A stretch of DNA of 38,903 nucleotides from Megasphaera sp. (lineage in GTDB: Bacteria > Bacillota > Negativicutes > Veillonellales > Megasphaeraceae), in NCBI GenBank assembly GCA_022649055.1, contig JALCNL010000011.1, forward strand, positions 1-38,903. Direction: 5' to 3'. The position numbers and the translations under genes are program-made. This document shows positions 36,427 to 38,903 of this stretch, one piece after another (positions within the stretch are counted from its first letter, which is position 1; each line of letters opens with the position of its first letter). The notes beneath the pieces were generated by a model. It did not search any database. It was not told where the DNA came from and worked only from the letters and a program-made list of their open reading frames with translations.

Positions 36427-38903
36427 CTACTTTGCTTCTTCCCAATTTATTCCATAATTGATGTCTACTGTCAATGGTACAGAAAGAACCACGACATGTT
36501 CCATTTTATCTTTTAATATTTTCGCTACTTCTTCCCGTTCTTCTTCAGGTACTTCCAACACTAATTCATCATGAACTTGTACTAAAAGACAAGATTTCAA
36601 TCTACGCTGTTCCAGCTCTTTCTGAACCGAATTCATGGCCATTTTTATAATATCGGCAGCACTTCCCTGAATCGGTGTGTTCATGGCAGTCCGCTCAGCA
36701 AAAGACCTCCGGTTAAAATTTTTGCTGTTGATTTCCGGAAGCATGCGTATGCGTCCAAACATGGTCTTAGCCATACCTGTCTTGCGAGCAGTTTCAATCA
36801 GACTATCCATATATCCGCGCACGTGATCATACCGATTAAAATATGCTTGTATATACTCTCTAGCCTGACTACGTAAAACATTGATATTACGGGCCAATCC
36901 AAAATCACTGATCCCATAAATAATACCAAAATTAACGGCTTTGGCATGAGATCTCTGTTCCGCTGTAACTTGTTCAAGAGGTATACCAAATACCTCTGAA
37001 GCTGTGCGTTGATGAATATCTTGTTTTTTAAGAAAACCGTCTATCATTGTAGGATCTTGAGAAAGATGGGCTAACAGCCGCAGTTCTATTTGCGAATAAT
37101 CAGCCGACATAATATATGTATACCCTTTTCCTGGTATAAAAAGTGAACGGATACGACGTCCCTGTTCTGTACGGATAGGGATATTCTGCAAGTTAGGATC
37201 CGAGCTGCTAAGACGTCCCGTTGCCGTTACCATTTGATTGAAAGAAGTATAAATTCGTCCTGTAGCTGGTAAAATAAGTGGTTCCAACCCTTCCAGATAT
37301 GTAGAAATCAGCTTTTTCAAAGCCCGAAATTGTAAGATTTTAGGAATAACAACATGTTTGTCCTTTAATTCTTCTAACACTTCAGAATCGGTAGAATACC
37401 CTGTTTTGGTTTTCTTAACTACAGGCAGACCCATCCTTTCAAATAAAACAACACCAAGTTGTTTTGTGGAATTGATATTAAACACTTCACCTACATCATC
37501 ATAAATGGCTTCTTCCAAGCGATCCGCAGCCAATGATAATTCCTGTTCCATAGCACCCAGTTTTTGTACATCCACAGTAAACCCATTCATTTCCATGATT
37601 GCCAGCGTATGAATCAACGGAATTTCTATTGTATCATACAAGGGAAGAAGGCCAGTATTTTTCAAAGATTCCTGTACCTGCGACCAGACTTGCAGTGCAA
37701 ATTGTGCAGCACTGGCAGCTTTATGCGCATCATCCGTCATATCTTCATCAAACGACACGCCAAATCGTTCCGACAAATACGATAATCCATAAGTCGTGCG
37801 TGTCGGATCAAGCAAATACGCGGCCAGTGTTAAATCTGCCAGAGGGAATTGTTCTACTTTTACATTGGTACTGCTGTAATCAAACAAAGCTCCTTCCTCG
37901 GTCATTACATAAGCAGACGTAGCTTTAGTCAGCCTTTTCCCATCAGAAGTGACCACCAGCAAAGCGTTTGGAAGTACCTTCAAATACGCTTCTTCCTTAT
38001 CGTGGGGAACCATAAGCACCCCTTCCGGCACAGCCACAGCCAAAGCCGTCATGTGTGGTACAGGAAGATCATTTGTATACAAGGCTTCCACGGCAATGAT
38101 CTGATTTTTAATTTTTTCGGGCGGTAATTCCTGTACCGTCAATAGTTGCAATTTTGGTTTATCCAACGATGTATTTGTATTTACTGCGGCAAACCGGTCA
38201 AATGCAGAAAAACGGTTCAGCAAATTTTTAAATCCCAAGCTGCGAAATAAAGCAGCCACTTCCTCCATCCGCGGCTGCGGTGAAAACATATCAATGGTAT
38301 ATTCAATAGGCACATTGCACTGTATTGTTGCAAGTTCCTTAGACAAAAAAGCTTTATCTCTGCCGTCAAGAAGTTTTTCTTTTAATTTTTTCCCGGATAT
38401 TTCTTCTAAATGGGCATACACACCTTCTAATGTTCCATATGCCGTAATAAGTTTCAATGCAGTCTTTTCGCCAACTCCTGGAACTCCCGGTATATTATCG
38501 GCCGAATCGCCCATAAGTGCTTTCATATCAATAACCTGCAGTGCCGTAAAGCCATATTCAGTTTTCATTACTTCCGGCGTCACGGCCAGCATAGTCGTAA
38601 TTCCTTTTTTTGTCAAATGAACAGTAATATCCTGATCAACTAATTGCAGCGCATCACGGTCTCCTGTGACAACAGCCACTTCTACATTTTTCTTTTCCAT
38701 ATTCTTGGCTATTGTACCGATGATATCATCACCTTCATATCCCTGCAATTCCAGTACGGAGATTCCCAAACAGGACAATACTTCCCTAATAAGGGAAAAT
38801 TGTGGGCTTAATTCATCGGGCGCCGGTTTGCGCGTAGCTTTATAGCCATCATAGATATCATTTCGAAACGTATGCTTATCTTTGTCAAATGCAACGGCTA
38901 CAT
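36427..38903 (-). CDS. polA: DNA polymerase I, 5' end outside the window
   Basis: About 824 residues of PolA, running to the right edge without its start. The open frame continues past 38778 to 38903, where it reads FDKDKHTFRNDIYDGYKATR, part of the 5'-nuclease domain. Then come GVPGVGEKTALKLI (helix-hairpin-helix), a middle exonuclease-like domain, and the polymerase domain with motif A SADYSQIELRLLAHLS, motif B RSHAKAVNFGIIYG and motif C VQVHDELVLEVP. The middle domain reads AVEALYTND where proofreading enzymes have DTE, so 3'-5' exonuclease is probably inactive, as in other Firmicutes. About 50 residues are missing. Confidence 0.97.
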   Translation of the reverse strand, partial: VAVAFDKDKHTFRNDIYDGYKATRKPAPDELSPQFSLIREVLSCLGISVLELQGYEGDDIIGTIAKNMEKKNVEVAVVTGDRDALQLVDQDITVHLTKKGITTMLAVTPEVMKTEYGFTALQVIDMKALMGDSADNIPGVPGVGEKTALKLITAYGTLEGVYAHLEEISGKKLKEKLLDGRDKAFLSKELATIQCNVPIEYTIDMFSPQPRMEEVAALFRSLGFKNLLNRFSAFDRFAAVNTNTSLDKPKLQLLTVQELPPEKIKNQIIAVEALYTNDLPVPHMTALAVAVPEGVLMVPHDKEEAYLKVLPNALLVVTSDGKRLTKATSAYVMTEEGALFDYSSTNVKVEQFPLADLTLAAYLLDPTRTTYGLSYLSERFGVSFDEDMTDDAHKAASAAQFALQVWSQVQESLKNTGLLPLYDTIEIPLIHTLAIMEMNGFTVDVQKLGAMEQELSLAADRLEEAIYDDVGEVFNINSTKQLGVVLFERMGLPVVKKTKTGYSTDSEVLEELKDKHVVIPKILQFRALKKLISTYLEGLEPLILPATGRIYTSFNQMVTATGRLSSSDPNLQNIPIRTEQGRRIRSLFIPGKGYTYIMSADYSQIELRLLAHLSQDPTMIDGFLKKQDIHQRTASEVFGIPLEQVTAEQRSHAKAVNFGIIYGISDFGLARNINVLRSQAREYIQAYFNRYDHVRGYMDSLIETARKTGMAKTMFGRIRMLPEINSKNFNRRSFAERTAMNTPIQGSAADIIKMAMNSVQKELEQRRLKSCLLVQVHDELVLEVPEEEREEVAKILKDKMEHVVVLSVPLTVDINYGINWEEAK

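Overview
The window is a gene-dense bacterial chromosome segment of moderate-to-low GC from an anaerobic member of the Firmicutes. The gene set suggests a Negativicutes-type fermenter such as Megasphaera or a relative: pyruvate:ferredoxin oxidoreductase, acetate kinase, a ferredoxin-type thioredoxin reductase, a 4Fe-4S DUF362 protein, TmcAL, RnpM/YlxQ in the nusA operon, and AGGAGG-type ribosome binding sites with many TTG/GTG starts. Genus is inferred from gene content only. I see no prophage, insertion sequence, CRISPR array, rRNA or plasmid functions; the only RNA gene found is one tRNA-Leu(CAG).

Left part (1-11.7 kb). The 5' end of a PFOR gene (minus) is divergent from a LysR regulator, followed by a small membrane protein. 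A bidirectional terminator separates these from a minus-strand group: lipoprotein, ackA and a HAD phosphatase. Divergent from it come tmcAL and clpB (plus), a DUF362 ferredoxin-like protein, and a two-gene unit of an S-adenosylmethionine-decarboxylase-like protein and an HD-GYP protein. PFOR and AckA form two parts of the pyruvate to acetyl-CoA to acetyl-phosphate to acetate energy route. TmcAL uses acetate to modify tRNA-Met.

Middle (11.7-25.4 kb). A minus operon runs zinc-ribbon membrane protein, 26-aa zinc-knuckle-like ORF, tail-anchored protein, chorismate mutase, recD2, comFC. Divergent from its promoter is an amino-acid permease. Next is a redox operon, thioredoxin reductase-like, thioredoxin, OhrR, whose promoter lies inside an inverted repeat. 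The reductase lacks NADPH-binding motifs and is probably ferredoxin-linked, so it may draw electrons from PFOR-type metabolism. Then come a carbamoyltransferase of unknown substrate, a cold-shock protein, and an aminotransferase / recQ / thyA / folA series.

Right part (25.4-38.9 kb). This is the conserved translation/transcription operon rimP-nusA-rnpM-ylxQ-infB-rbfA-nrnA-truB-ribF, with a strong promoter and a leader hairpin. Upstream lies polA (5' end outside the window), mutM, coaE, a lytic transglycosylase, tRNA-Leu and an unknown 225-aa protein, packed with almost no spacing.

The most interesting points are the ferredoxin-type thioredoxin system with its dyad operator, the SpeD-like protein with a lost catalytic cysteine and a basic tail beside HD-GYP, the carbamoyltransferase with altered substrate motifs, the octamer repeats on the clpB promoter, and the leader hairpin of the nusA operon. 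No single unmistakably new system was found.
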